Assembly (NCBI RefSeq): GCF_000716595.1
Contig: NZ_JNXC01000007.1
Coordinates: forward strand, 186,001 to 250,000
DNA from: Saccharothrix sp. NRRL B-16314
GTDB taxonomy: Bacteria > Actinomycetota > Actinomycetes > Mycobacteriales > Pseudonocardiaceae
DNA: 64,000 nucleotides
Reading direction: 5' to 3'
Part shown: piece after piece, positions 24,232 through 32,254 of the stretch
Layout of the letters: the number at the start of each line of letters is the position of its first letter
Position numbering within the stretch: the stretch's first letter is position 1
Program-made: the position numbers and the translations under genes
Notes under the pieces: model-generated
What the model saw: the letters and a program-made list of their open reading frames with translations, nothing else
What the model was told of the DNA's origin: nothing
The model's database searches: none

Positions 24232-25299
24232 ATGTCCAGCAACGAAAAATCTTCCGAAGACTGCTCGCTTCCCGTCCACCTCGTGGGTTCGCTGCCGCGT
24301 CCGCTGTGCGAAGACCCAGCCACTTCCATGGGCTGGGTGCTCGAACACCGTGGCAGCGCAAGGTTGACAGCCCTGCCGTGGGACCGAGACCCGCGCTGGA
24401 TCATCGACTGGCTCACGTACCACCTCGCGTCGCTGCCCGCGCTCGACCAGGTGCGCGGTGGGGACAGCCGCGGCTACGACGACATGCCCTACTACCGCGT
24501 CCGACCAGGGCACCGACTGCGGTCCGAGGACATCGGCCTCGCCCGGGTCGACCAGGCCGACGCGGCGTTCGCGGCGCTCGAACGGCTCGACACGGGTGGA
24601 CCGATGCGGGTCCAGGTCGGCATCCCCAACGCGCTCGACCTGGCCGTCTTCGCGTTCGGTTCGATCGACGCGGCCTGCGAGTGGTTGCCTGTCGTGCAAG
24701 CCGCGGTGGTGGACGAGGTGGCCGGGCTCGCCGCCCGGTGGGGTGATCGGCTGCAGTTGCAGCTGGAGACGCCCGCCGTGCTGGTGGCGTACCACCACAC
24801 ACCGGAGGCGGCCTGGCCGGAGGTGACCGGCCGGATCATCTGGCAGGTGGCCGAGGTGCTCGCCGCCGCCGCGCCGGACGTCCGTTGGGTGGTGCACCTC
24901 TGCTACGGCGACCTGGAGCACGTGCCGGTGTTCACGCCGACCGACCTGCGTTCGCCGGTGTTGCTCCTCAACGCGCTGGCCGACCTGCTGGCCGAGCGCG
25001 GCATCCCGATGCCGGTGGTGCACCTGCCCATCGCGAGCGGTGACAGCCCGCCGTCCACGGATCCGGCGTTCTTCAGCGCGTTGCGAAGCCTGCGGCCCGG
25101 GGTGGAGATCATCGCGGGGGTCGTGGCCGAGGACAACCCCGAGGAGACGCGCGAGGCACTGGAGTTGACCGTGGACGCCCTCGGTCGGCCCGTTGCCGGC
25201 GTCGCCGCCGCGTGCGGGTACGGGCGGCGCACGGAGTCCGCGGCGGCGGCGAACCTGAAGTTGGCGGCACAACTGGCGAAGGAGTGGAGCGCGCGCTGA
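24232..25299 (+). CDS. MetE/UROD-superfamily-like protein
   Basis: 355 residues. The start LPVHLVGSLPRPL resembles the TTVGSFPRP opening of the cobalamin-independent methionine synthase C-terminal barrel, and the end (ALGRPVAGVAAACGYGRRT) resembles its zinc-site region with Cys. The middle LQLQLETPAVLV also fits a TIM barrel. An alkyl or methyl transfer to a thiol is therefore possible, but the expected His-x-Cys zinc ligands are not clearly conserved, and full-length MetE is twice as long. The ribosome site is weak. Confidence 0.55.
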   Translation: MSSNEKSSEDCSLPVHLVGSLPRPLCEDPATSMGWVLEHRGSARLTALPWDRDPRWIIDWLTYHLASLPALDQVRGGDSRGYDDMPYYRVRPGHRLRSEDIGLARVDQADAAFAALERLDTGGPMRVQVGIPNALDLAVFAFGSIDAACEWLPVVQAAVVDEVAGLAARWGDRLQLQLETPAVLVAYHHTPEAAWPEVTGRIIWQVAEVLAAAAPDVRWVVHLCYGDLEHVPVFTPTDLRSPVLLLNALADLLAERGIPMPVVHLPIASGDSPPSTDPAFFSALRSLRPGVEIIAGVVAEDNPEETREALELTVDALGRPVAGVAAACGYGRRTESAAAANLKLAAQLAKEWSAR

Positions 25300-25378
25300 C
25301 CGTCGCCGGCGAAACCTGCCGGGGCAACGGTTCCTGACTGTCCGGTTCGGACGGTTCGGGACCTCGGGAGGAGTGGTG

Positions 25379-25406
25379 CGGCCCTGGGTGGGTGAGCGCA
25401 GGGCCG
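25379..25406. terminator. hairpin between converging genes
   Basis: CGGCCCTG (25379-25386) pairs with CAGGGCCG (25399-25406) across a 12-base loop, just outside the TetR stop at 25410 and 80 bases after the stop at 25299. A second small stem GTCCG/CGGAC lies at 25340-25352. Confidence 0.55.
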
Positions 25407-25409
25407 AGC

Positions 25410-26036
25410 TCAGCCGAGGGCGTCCGCCAGTCCCAACGGGACCGGTGGGGGCAGCGGGTCACCGGCCTGGAACGCCTGGAGGAAGTAGGCGACCAGGCGG
25501 CGCGAGGCGGCCACGGTGGCTTCCACCGAGTCGGCGACGAGGCCGTTGTTCGCCATCAGCACGAGGTTCAGGTCTTCGGGGGTGAAGTCCGGGCGCAGCC
25601 GGCCGGACTCCTTGGCCCGCAGCACCAACCGGGCGAACGCCTCCTCGGCCCGCGCGCGTTCCTCGTCCACCGGCAACGCGTTCGGGAACCTGCTCAGGAA
25701 CGCCGCGCTGAACCCCCGGTCCCGTGACTGCATCTCGCACAGCTCGCCCACCACCCGGCAGAAGGCCCGCCACGGGTCGGGATCGTCCAGCGCGTCGTGC
25801 ACGACCGCCGCGCAGTTCGTCAACTGGTCCGCGAACACTTCCGTGACCAGTGACTCCTTGGTCGGGAAACGTCGGTAGAGGGTGGCTACGCCCACTCCGG
25901 CGCGGCGGGCGATCTCGGTCATCGAGACGTCCAGCCCGACCGCGGCGAACGTCTCCCGCGCCGAGGCGACGATGCGGTCGCGGTTGTGCTGCGCGTCCAC
26001 GCGCAACTGAGTCGTCCCACCGGTCACCCCTCTCAC
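25410..26036 (-). CDS. TetR-family regulator of the divergent oxidoreductase
   Basis: About 208 residues; the DNA-binding helices are SMTEIARRAGVGVATLYRRF (about residues 38-57) followed by PTKESLVTEVF, and the C-terminal ligand domain is of the common TetR_C type. It diverges from the quinone oxidoreductase at 26119, and two copies of the same palindrome lie between them. GTG 26036 and GTG 26027 are both possible starts; neither has a convincing ribosome site. Confidence 0.88.
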   Translation of the reverse strand: MRGVTGGTTQLRVDAQHNRDRIVASARETFAAVGLDVSMTEIARRAGVGVATLYRRFPTKESLVTEVFADQLTNCAAVVHDALDDPDPWRAFCRVVGELCEMQSRDRGFSAAFLSRFPNALPVDEERARAEEAFARLVLRAKESGRLRPDFTPEDLNLVLMANNGLVADSVEATVAASRRLVAYFLQAFQAGDPLPPPVPLGLADALG

Positions 26037-26043
26037 TTTAGCT

Positions 26044-26104
26044 CAAGTGGAGGGAGCCTTCCGCTTGTCGTGTTAGCGTCGAAGTGGAGGGTAGCTTCCA
26101 CTTC
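26044..26104. promoter_or_regulatory. two matching TetR operators
   Basis: The second site has perfect 8-bp arms GAAGTGGA (26081-26088) and TCCACTTC (26097-26104); the first has CAAGTGGA (26044-26051) and TCCGCTTG (26060-26067). Both have 8-base spacers beginning GGG, and their centres are 37 bases apart. They fill the interval between the TetR and oxidoreductase starts, so binding would control both directions. Confidence 0.72.
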
Positions 26105-26118
26105 TTGAGGGGTGCGGG

Positions 26119-27045
26119 ATGCGCGCAGCGCTGTTCGACCGGTACGGGCCGCCGGAGGTCTTGCACGAGGGCACCGCGCCCGATCCGGTGGTCGAGCCGG
26201 GGCACGTGCTGGTCCGGGTCCACGCGGCCAGCGTCAACGGCGGCGAGGTGATGGCGCGGGCCGGGAAGCTCAAGCTCCTGCTCGGCCGGAAGTTCCCGAA
26301 GCGCGTCGGTCTCGATTTCGCGGGCGAGGTCGTGTCGGGTCCTGGTTTCGAGCCCGGCGCGCACGTGTGGGGAGGGCTGCCGCGCGGTTCGTTCGGCAGC
26401 GCCGCCGAGTACGTCGCCGTGCACCCGCGTCAGATCGCGCGGAGCCCCGCCGGTCTGGACCTCGTCCAGGCCGCCGCGCTGCCGGGCGTCGGCACCACCG
26501 CCATCACCGCGCTGCGAGACAAGGCCAAACTTCGCCGGGGCGAACGCCTGCTCGTCCGCGCCGCGAGCGGGGGAGTGGGCAGCGTCGCGGTGCAAGTGGG
26601 GAAGGCGTACGGCGCACACGTCACCGCCCTGGCCGGTGAGCGCAACCTCGACTTCGTGCGCGAACTGGGCGCCGACGAGGCGATCGACTACCGCACCGAT
26701 CCCGCGGACCTCGGCAGCTTCGACGTCGTCCTGGACACCTACGGCAGCACACCCCGCGCCTACCGCGGCCTGCTCGCCCCCGGTGGCCGGATGGTCGGCA
26801 TCGCGTTCCGGTCCGCCGCCGACGTCGGCTACGTCCTCGCGTCGACGGTGTTCGGCTCGCGGCGCGTCCGGTTCTTCAGCGGCAACCCCCGGTCCGACCT
26901 GTTCGCGGACCTCACCGCCCTGGTCGAGAGCGGTGCGGTCCGGCCGGTGGTCGACGCGGTCCACCCGCTCGGCGGGATCGCCGAAGCCCACCGCGCGCTG
27001 GAAGCCGGTGGCGTGCGGGGCAAGCACGTCGTCCGCGTGGTGTGA
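26119..27045 (+). CDS. zinc-independent quinone oxidoreductase (MDR family)
   Basis: 308 residues, QOR-type medium-chain reductase: GroES-like N-terminus (RAALFDRYGPPEVL, GLDFAGEVV), PGVGTTAITAL, the NADPH-binding AASGGVGSVAVQVGK motif and the C-terminal HPLGGIAEAHRALEAG. Structural and catalytic zinc ligands are absent. It reduces quinones or enones with NADPH. Expression is probably released when the neighbouring TetR protein binds a toxic ligand. Confidence 0.88.
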   Translation: MRAALFDRYGPPEVLHEGTAPDPVVEPGHVLVRVHAASVNGGEVMARAGKLKLLLGRKFPKRVGLDFAGEVVSGPGFEPGAHVWGGLPRGSFGSAAEYVAVHPRQIARSPAGLDLVQAAALPGVGTTAITALRDKAKLRRGERLLVRAASGGVGSVAVQVGKAYGAHVTALAGERNLDFVRELGADEAIDYRTDPADLGSFDVVLDTYGSTPRAYRGLLAPGGRMVGIAFRSAADVGYVLASTVFGSRRVRFFSGNPRSDLFADLTALVESGAVRPVVDAVHPLGGIAEAHRALEAGGVRGKHVVRVV

Positions 27046-27060
27046 GACCGGGGGCAGGGC

Positions 27061-28203
27061 TCAGACGAACGGGCTCAGGATGTTCTCGGCACCCACCAGC
27101 GCCGCGCCGTAGAACTCGAAGTTCACTTGCGGGATGAGCATGCCGTGGCGGGCGGACACGTTGGCGTCGCGCCAGATCCGCTGCAGCGGGCTGGCGTCGG
27201 CGAAGCCGCTCGAACCGTGCGCGTAGACGAGGGTTTCCAGCGCGCGGGTCACGTTGCGGGCGGCCACGGAGGCGTCGGCGCGGCAGCGGGCGCGGAGGAG
27301 TTCGGACGGGTAGGTACCCTCGGCGGCGTGGTCGTCGAGGGTGTCCGCGGCCCGGTAGGTGTGCAGCTCGGCGCTGTCCAGGGCGGCGGCCTCGGCGACC
27401 TGGAGCTGGAAGGCGACCGAGTCGCGCTGCCGGGCGAAGTCGGTGTAGGCGATGGCCTTGCGCCCGGCGGCGGAGGTCACGTGCGCGAGGGCGGCGCGGC
27501 CCAGGCCGAGCAGCGGCGCGGCGAGCATCACGACGAGCGTCGCCACGAACGCGGCGCGGTAGGTGGGCGGGGTGGCGGGCGTGACGTTGGAGCCCTCCAC
27601 CAGGGGGCCGAGCCGCAGGACGCGGTGGTCCGGCACGAACGCGTCCTCCACCACGAAACGGTGGCTGCCGGTCGACTTCATCCCGGCCATGTGCCACTCG
27701 TCCACGATCCGGTAGTCCTCGCGCGGCACCAGGAGGACCGCCGGGCCGTCGTCGAGGACGACGGCCGCCAGCCCCCACGTCGCGTGCCAGATGCCGGAGG
27801 CGTAGCTCCAGCCGCCGCTGAGCCGGTAGCCGCCCGGCACGCGGTGGACCGGGCCGCTCGGCTTCAGGGCGCCGCTGATCCGGGCGTCGGGATCGGCGCC
27901 CCACACGTCGTCCTGCGCCTGCTCGGGGTACTGGGCCACGATCCAGCTGCCGCCGTTCCACAACGACGCCACCCAGCCCGCGCCGCCGTCGAGGGTGGCG
28001 AGTTCGGCCGCGACGTCGAGGTGCGTGCGGATCGACGCCTCACCGCCGCCGTAGCGCGCGGGGGTGGCGATGCGGAACGCGCCCGCCTCCCGCATCGCCG
28101 CCACGGTGTCGTCGGCCAGTCGGCGTTCGGCATCGGCCCGGTCGGCGGCGCGGGTCAGCTGGGGAGCGAGGGTCCTGATGGCGTCGAGGACGTCGGAGCT
28201 CAT
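27061..28203 (-). CDS. flavin-dependent monooxygenase, acyl-CoA dehydrogenase fold
   Basis: 380 residues in the acyl-CoA dehydrogenase/HsaA-type class D monooxygenase family: N-terminal helical domain (about 1-110), beta domain with YRLSGGWSYASGIWHATWG and KSTGSHRFVVEDAFVP, and C-terminal helices ending SARHGMLIPQVNFEFYG. The acyl-CoA dehydrogenase catalytic Glu context is not seen, favouring hydroxylation of an aromatic with FMNH2/FADH2 supplied by a separate reductase. AGGAGG 6 bases before ATG 28203 decides the start over a TTG two codons earlier. No reductase gene is adjacent. Confidence 0.8.
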   Translation of the reverse strand: MSSDVLDAIRTLAPQLTRAADRADAERRLADDTVAAMREAGAFRIATPARYGGGEASIRTHLDVAAELATLDGGAGWVASLWNGGSWIVAQYPEQAQDDVWGADPDARISGALKPSGPVHRVPGGYRLSGGWSYASGIWHATWGLAAVVLDDGPAVLLVPREDYRIVDEWHMAGMKSTGSHRFVVEDAFVPDHRVLRLGPLVEGSNVTPATPPTYRAAFVATLVVMLAAPLLGLGRAALAHVTSAAGRKAIAYTDFARQRDSVAFQLQVAEAAALDSAELHTYRAADTLDDHAAEGTYPSELLRARCRADASVAARNVTRALETLVYAHGSSGFADASPLQRIWRDANVSARHGMLIPQVNFEFYGAALVGAENILSPFV

Positions 28204-28383
28204 CGGCAACCTCCTGCGGAGAAGTTACGGTGAGTGACGATCGTCCCACTGCGGCTCGCGGAACGGCGCGACCATTCGCGTGGCATTCCCGGCCGGAGGG
28301 GTGGTGCCCGATTCGGGAGTGCGGCGCTCGACGACAACCGAACCGTGGCCCCATCTCGTCGTGACGGCTGAGGAGGTGGACGG

Positions 28384-28884
28384 ATGAAGGACAAAGACGC
28401 CGAGTTCGTCGCGTTCGTCCGGGCGAGGCACCGCCACGTGCGGCGGACGGCGTTCTTGCTGTGCGGCGACTGGCACCTGGCCGAGGACCTGGCACAGGCG
28501 ACGCTGCTGAAGCTGTACCGGTCCTGGTCACGGGCGCGGCGGGCCGATTCGGTCGACGCGTACTGGCGCAAGGTGCTCGTCCGCACGGTCATCGACCACC
28601 GCCGGCCGATGAAGAGCGCGGAGAGGCCGGTGGCCGAGCCGCCGGACCTGGCCGCCGCGGAGATCGACCCCGACCAGGGCATCGACGTGCTGCGCGCGCT
28701 GGCGACGCTGCCGCCGGGACAGCGCGCGGCGGTGGTGCTGCGGTACTGGGAGGACCAGTCGGTCGCGCAGACGGCGAAGTTGCTCAAGTGCGGTGAGGGA
28801 ACGGTCAAGAGCCAGTGCGCCAAGGGGATCGCCGCGTTGCGCCGCGAACTGCAAGGCGCGTTCGACAAGGGAGGGGTGGCTTGA
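28384..28884 (+). CDS. SigE-family ECF sigma factor
   Basis: 166 residues: region 2 (EFVAFVRARHRHVRRTAFLL to AEDLAQATLLKLY) and region 4 (ALATLPPGQRAAVVLRYWED, then SVAQTAKLLKCGEGTVKSQ). This is the short actinobacterial SigE-family type. It should direct RNA polymerase to its own stress regulon. Its TGA shares one base with the ATG of the next gene, a membrane protein likely to act as its partner or anti-sigma factor. Confidence 0.92.
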   Translation: MKDKDAEFVAFVRARHRHVRRTAFLLCGDWHLAEDLAQATLLKLYRSWSRARRADSVDAYWRKVLVRTVIDHRRPMKSAERPVAEPPDLAAAEIDPDQGIDVLRALATLPPGQRAAVVLRYWEDQSVAQTAKLLKCGEGTVKSQCAKGIAALRRELQGAFDKGGVA

Positions 28885-29690
28885 TGAACGACGTGGACGA
28901 GGTGCGGGGGATGCTGGCCTCGGTGCTGGAGGGTGATGCCGGACCGCGGCACTCACCGGAGGAGGTGCTGAAGTCGGCGCGCAGGGCGTCGGCGCAACGG
29001 CGGGCGGTGGTGGCGAGCGCGTTGTCCGTCGGTGTGGTGCTGGCGACCGGAGCGGGCGTGCTCATGAGCGTGCAAGCTCCGTCCACTGTGGAGTCTGCGG
29101 CCAGTGCGACGCTCACGACCACGACGCGGCAGGCGCTGCCCGGTGCCGTGCCGCCGGTGCCCGTCACGGTGGAGCACGCTGCCGAGCTCACCGCGAAGCT
29201 GTCGACGGCCGGCGTCATCCCCGCCGGCTACCGGCTTTCCCGGGCTGCCGGGTCACCGGCCGGGCCGTTGCAGTTCTACGGCATCGGTGAGGACAGCTCG
29301 GACGGGTACAAGGCCACCGCTGTCGTCGAGGACGGCAAGGGGTGGGCGACGTTGACGATCTCCGTGCGGTCCGTGTCGGAGGCGCCCGAGTGCGGGCCGG
29401 AGAACCCCTGCACGAGTGCCATCCCGGTTTCGACCCCACCGATCGCCCCGCCGACCACGCGGCCCGTCGAGGGTGTGGACATCCGAGTGGTGGCCAACCT
29501 GGTCGACCGCGGCAGCGGCGAGGTGGCCATGATGACGGCGAGCAAGCTGTTCCCGGACGGAACGGTGGTGGAGGCCGTGGTTCAGAGCTGGGTGGACGAC
29601 GGCCCGCCGCTCGACTTCTCTCCGGGCGGCGTTCTGCTCACCGAGCAGCAGCTGGCCGACATGGTCGGCAAGCCCGGGTTCACCTACTGA
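28884..29690 (+). CDS. single-pass membrane partner of the SigE-type sigma factor
   Basis: 268 residues: cytoplasmic N-terminus of about 40 residues (SPEEVLKSARRASAQRR), one membrane helix (about 41-63), a Thr/Ser-rich link and an extracytoplasmic domain of about 180 residues with one Cys pair (ECGPENPC). The overlap with the sigma gene and topology fit a membrane-bound regulator, but no zinc anti-sigma His-x3-Cys-x2-Cys motif is present, so an anti-sigma role is inferred from context alone. Confidence 0.7.
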   Translation: MNDVDEVRGMLASVLEGDAGPRHSPEEVLKSARRASAQRRAVVASALSVGVVLATGAGVLMSVQAPSTVESAASATLTTTTRQALPGAVPPVPVTVEHAAELTAKLSTAGVIPAGYRLSRAAGSPAGPLQFYGIGEDSSDGYKATAVVEDGKGWATLTISVRSVSEAPECGPENPCTSAIPVSTPPIAPPTTRPVEGVDIRVVANLVDRGSGEVAMMTASKLFPDGTVVEAVVQSWVDDGPPLDFSPGGVLLTEQQLADMVGKPGFTY

Positions 29691-29701
29691 ACCGGACGAG
29701 A

Positions 29702-29734
29702 GGTGCGGCGTGACCTTTCCGGACACGCCGCACC
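29702..29734. terminator. terminator after the sigma operon
   Basis: GGTGCGGCGTG (29702-29712) and CACGCCGCACC (29724-29734) form a perfect 11-bp stem with an 11-base loop, 12 bases after the operon's last stop. Confidence 0.8.
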
Positions 29735-29782
29735 GACTGCGGTGCAGGACCGGCGGCGACGATCCGGGCCGAAGAAGGCTGC

Positions 29783-30238
29783 TCAGTCCGAGCCGCCGGT
29801 TCCGATGCGGCTCAGGGGGGTGATCTCGTGACCGAAGGCGACGACGAGGCGTCACCGGGTGCCACGGCCACCGAGTTGACCGGGGCCGGGAACCGCAGCT
29901 CGCGGCCCACCACGCGGCCGGTGGCGACGTCCCACAGGCGCACCCTGCCGGACGTCCCGTAGTCGCCGCCGCCGGTCACGACGAGCGGACGTCCGTCGAT
30001 CGTGACCGTCGCCAACGAGAACGCCATGGTGGCGAACCGCGTCTCGGGACGGCCGACTTCCTCGCCCGTGGTCAGGTCCCACACCCGTTCCGCGCCGTCC
30101 CAGCTCCGAGGCGCGGTGTAGGTGCGCGGAAGCCTGGTGCACAGCTGCGGCCAACGGGTCGGCGCCGCCCTTCAGCAGCGCTGTGACCTGGGCGGGGTCG
30201 GTGTTGACCAGGTCCACACCGGAGGTTTCGTCCATCAT
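29783..30238 (-). pseudogene. WD40-repeat gene broken by frameshifts
   Basis: From ATG 30238 the frame reads DLVNTDPAQVTALLKGG and then loses sense near 30135; WD40 sequence (VWDLTTGEEVGRP, then RVRLWDVATGRVVGREL) continues in a second frame to about 29860, and a third frame gives LVVAFGHEITPL and a stop at 29783-29785. Intact relatives carry many more repeats, so this is a short remnant. The repeat style matches the decayed gene at 45121. Sequencing error in this GC-rich stretch is an alternative explanation. Confidence 0.6.
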
Positions 30239-30325
30239 GATCGAAAACCGTAACCGGGCCCACCGACAGTTCCCGCGCGCCGAACGCCCGGTGGCAGACC
30301 GCCGAGTCTTCGGACCGCCCGGTGA

Positions 30326-30913
30326 TCAGTGGGGAACGCGCACGTCGTCCAGCCGGCGGAAGCCCGCGGCGTGGAGCAGGCGGGTGCCGCGGTCGTTGAC
30401 GCTGGTCCTGACCAACCGTCCGGGCGGACCCGAGGTGACGCCGCCGGACAGTGCCCCGGCGAGGAAGACGAAGATCAGCAACGGCAGCAGCACCGTCCTG
30501 ATCATCATCGCCCACGGGGCCTTGAGGCCGATCCGGCTGCCGTCGGCGGTCCGCACGAGCCGAGTGCCGGCGAGCACCGCGCCGACCGCGCGGCCGTTGC
30601 CGTAGAAGAGGCCGTACAGGGGTGGCACCAGGAACAGCAGTCCGAGCCAGCACAGGACGAGCTGGGTGTCGTCGATCGTTCCGGCGTTGTACACGAGGCT
30701 GGCGACGACGATGCCGACGGCCACACCGAGCAGGTAGATCACGAAGTCGACCAGCCACGCCCACAGCTGCGACCACGAGCCGGCCCGGACGTACAAGGTG
30801 CCGTCCTCGAACGCCTCGACCTGCCCCGCGTCCGCCTTCCCGAGGGCGTGCACCACCTCGCTCCTGACGATCTCCAGCCGGCTCGGCGCACGGCCGACGT
30901 GAGGAACGACCAT
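30326..30913 (-). CDS. RDD-family membrane protein
   Basis: 195 residues. After a 65-residue cytoplasmic N-terminus come three membrane helices (about 68-90, 100-118, 150-170); the RDD signature is seen as WLVDFVIYLLG, GRAVGAVLAGTRLVR and the basic end. RDD proteins are integral membrane proteins, some linked to ion or solute transport. ATG 30913 is fixed by AGGA 7 bases ahead. It lies beside the WD40 remnant on the same strand. Confidence 0.8.
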   Translation of the reverse strand: MVVPHVGRAPSRLEIVRSEVVHALGKADAGQVEAFEDGTLYVRAGSWSQLWAWLVDFVIYLLGVAVGIVVASLVYNAGTIDDTQLVLCWLGLLFLVPPLYGLFYGNGRAVGAVLAGTRLVRTADGSRIGLKAPWAMMIRTVLLPLLIFVFLAGALSGGVTSGPPGRLVRTSVNDRGTRLLHAAGFRRLDDVRVPH

Positions 30914-31056
30914 CACACTCTCCTGTCCGTTTGCGACCGGCGACATTCTGTCCGCCCCGGATCCGAGGCCTGCCGGCGCGTACGACCTGAGACGCGGACG
31001 GCGGGTCCGGGGATCCCCGGACGTATCATCCGGGGCCCACGACCAGAGGACGGGAC

Positions 31057-31425
31057 ATGAACTCGGATCGGAACGCCGCCCGCCGCGGCCAGGCGCGTCC
31101 AGGGCAGGGCGGCAAGGGCGCACCGCCACCGGCCCGGCCGCAGATCCCGTTCCTCAAGTACCTCGCGGCGCACCTGCTGACGGGGATCGTGGTGTTCGTG
31201 GTGCTGACCTTCGCCGTGCCCGGCCAGAACCCGCTCACCGCCGCCGACGTGATCGACTACGTGGCCTTCCACATGCCGATCCCGGTGATCCTCTCGGCCC
31301 TGCTGTCGTGGCTCATCAGCCGACGCATGGCGCTGCCGTACTGGGCGATCCTGCTCATCTCCCTGCCGACCTACCTGTGCACGCTCTTCGTCTACGAGAT
31401 GGGCCTGCTCATGGCCGCCTCGTAG
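31057..31425 (+). CDS. small membrane protein, unknown function
   Basis: 122 residues: a basic, Gly/Pro/Gln-rich cytoplasmic start of about 30 residues, then three hydrophobic helices (about 35-57, 68-88 and 93-118). Conserved-looking features are the NPLTAADVIDYVAFHMPIP loop and ISRRMALPYW turn. No family is recognised. It diverges from the RDD gene and converges with the hydrolase at 31441. Confidence 0.65.
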   Translation: MNSDRNAARRGQARPGQGGKGAPPPARPQIPFLKYLAAHLLTGIVVFVVLTFAVPGQNPLTAADVIDYVAFHMPIPVILSALLSWLISRRMALPYWAILLISLPTYLCTLFVYEMGLLMAAS

Positions 31426-31440
31426 GAGGCGGCCGGCAGG

Positions 31441-32106
31441 TCAGGCCCCGGCGAGGAGCCGGGCGAGTTCGACCGGCTTGGTGACCATCGGCCAGTGGCC
31501 CGAGTCGATGTCCACGAAGTCGACGTGCCGTGCTTTGGAGAGTTCACCGCCGCCGATCCACTCCCGGGCCTGGTCCGGGCTGAACTCGGGGCACACGACC
31601 ACGACCGGGACGTCGAAGCGGCGCTCGTCCGTGAAGCGCACCACGCCCTTGGTCACGCCTTCGGGAACGGGGATCGCGCGGGCCGCGAAGCGCTCCCTCG
31701 CCTCGTCGTCCAGGTCGACGGAGTCCGGACCCTCGAACGGTTCCCAGCCGGGGAAGGGCATCGCGCCGTCCTCCGTCTCGAAGAAGTCCGCGAACGGCTG
31801 CCCGTCACCGGCCGGGAAACCGCCGACGAGGACGACCTTGGCCACCTTCTCCGGTCGGGCGTCGGCGGCCAGCCACGCCAGGGTCGCGGCGGCGGAGTGC
31901 CCCACCACCACGGGCTTCCCGGCCGCCGCGTCGACGGCCGCGAGCACCGCCGCCAGCTGGTCGTCCAACGTCGCGGACGTGGCTCCGTCGCCTTGGCCCG
32001 GCAGGGTGACCGGCACGGGGTCGTGGCCGAGTGCTTCGAGTGCCGGGACGACGTCGTCCCAGGCGGACGCGTCGAGCCACAGGCCGGCGACGAGCAGGAT
32101 TTCCAT
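31441..32106 (-). CDS. alpha/beta hydrolase
   Basis: 221 residues, alpha/beta hydrolase core: oxyanion region LLVAGLWLDASAW, nucleophile elbow VVGHSAAATL, and catalytic His in DSGHWPMVTKP. The lid segment is short and acidic. Family members cleave esters, amides or epoxides; the substrate cannot be read from the sequence. Stands alone, converging with the small membrane protein gene. Confidence 0.85.
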   Translation of the reverse strand: MEILLVAGLWLDASAWDDVVPALEALGHDPVPVTLPGQGDGATSATLDDQLAAVLAAVDAAAGKPVVVGHSAAATLAWLAADARPEKVAKVVLVGGFPAGDGQPFADFFETEDGAMPFPGWEPFEGPDSVDLDDEARERFAARAIPVPEGVTKGVVRFTDERRFDVPVVVVCPEFSPDQAREWIGGGELSKARHVDFVDIDSGHWPMVTKPVELARLLAGA

Positions 32107-32254
32107 GATCAGTCCACCTTCTCCGGCGAGGCCTCATCCGGTGACCTCGTGGACGCCCATCATGCCCACGTCCTCTTGGGACGCGGCACGGCAGTGGTGC
32201 GGCGGTCTGGTAAGGCGCTCACGCCTGCTCGTAACGGTCGGTCGAACCGCGCCG

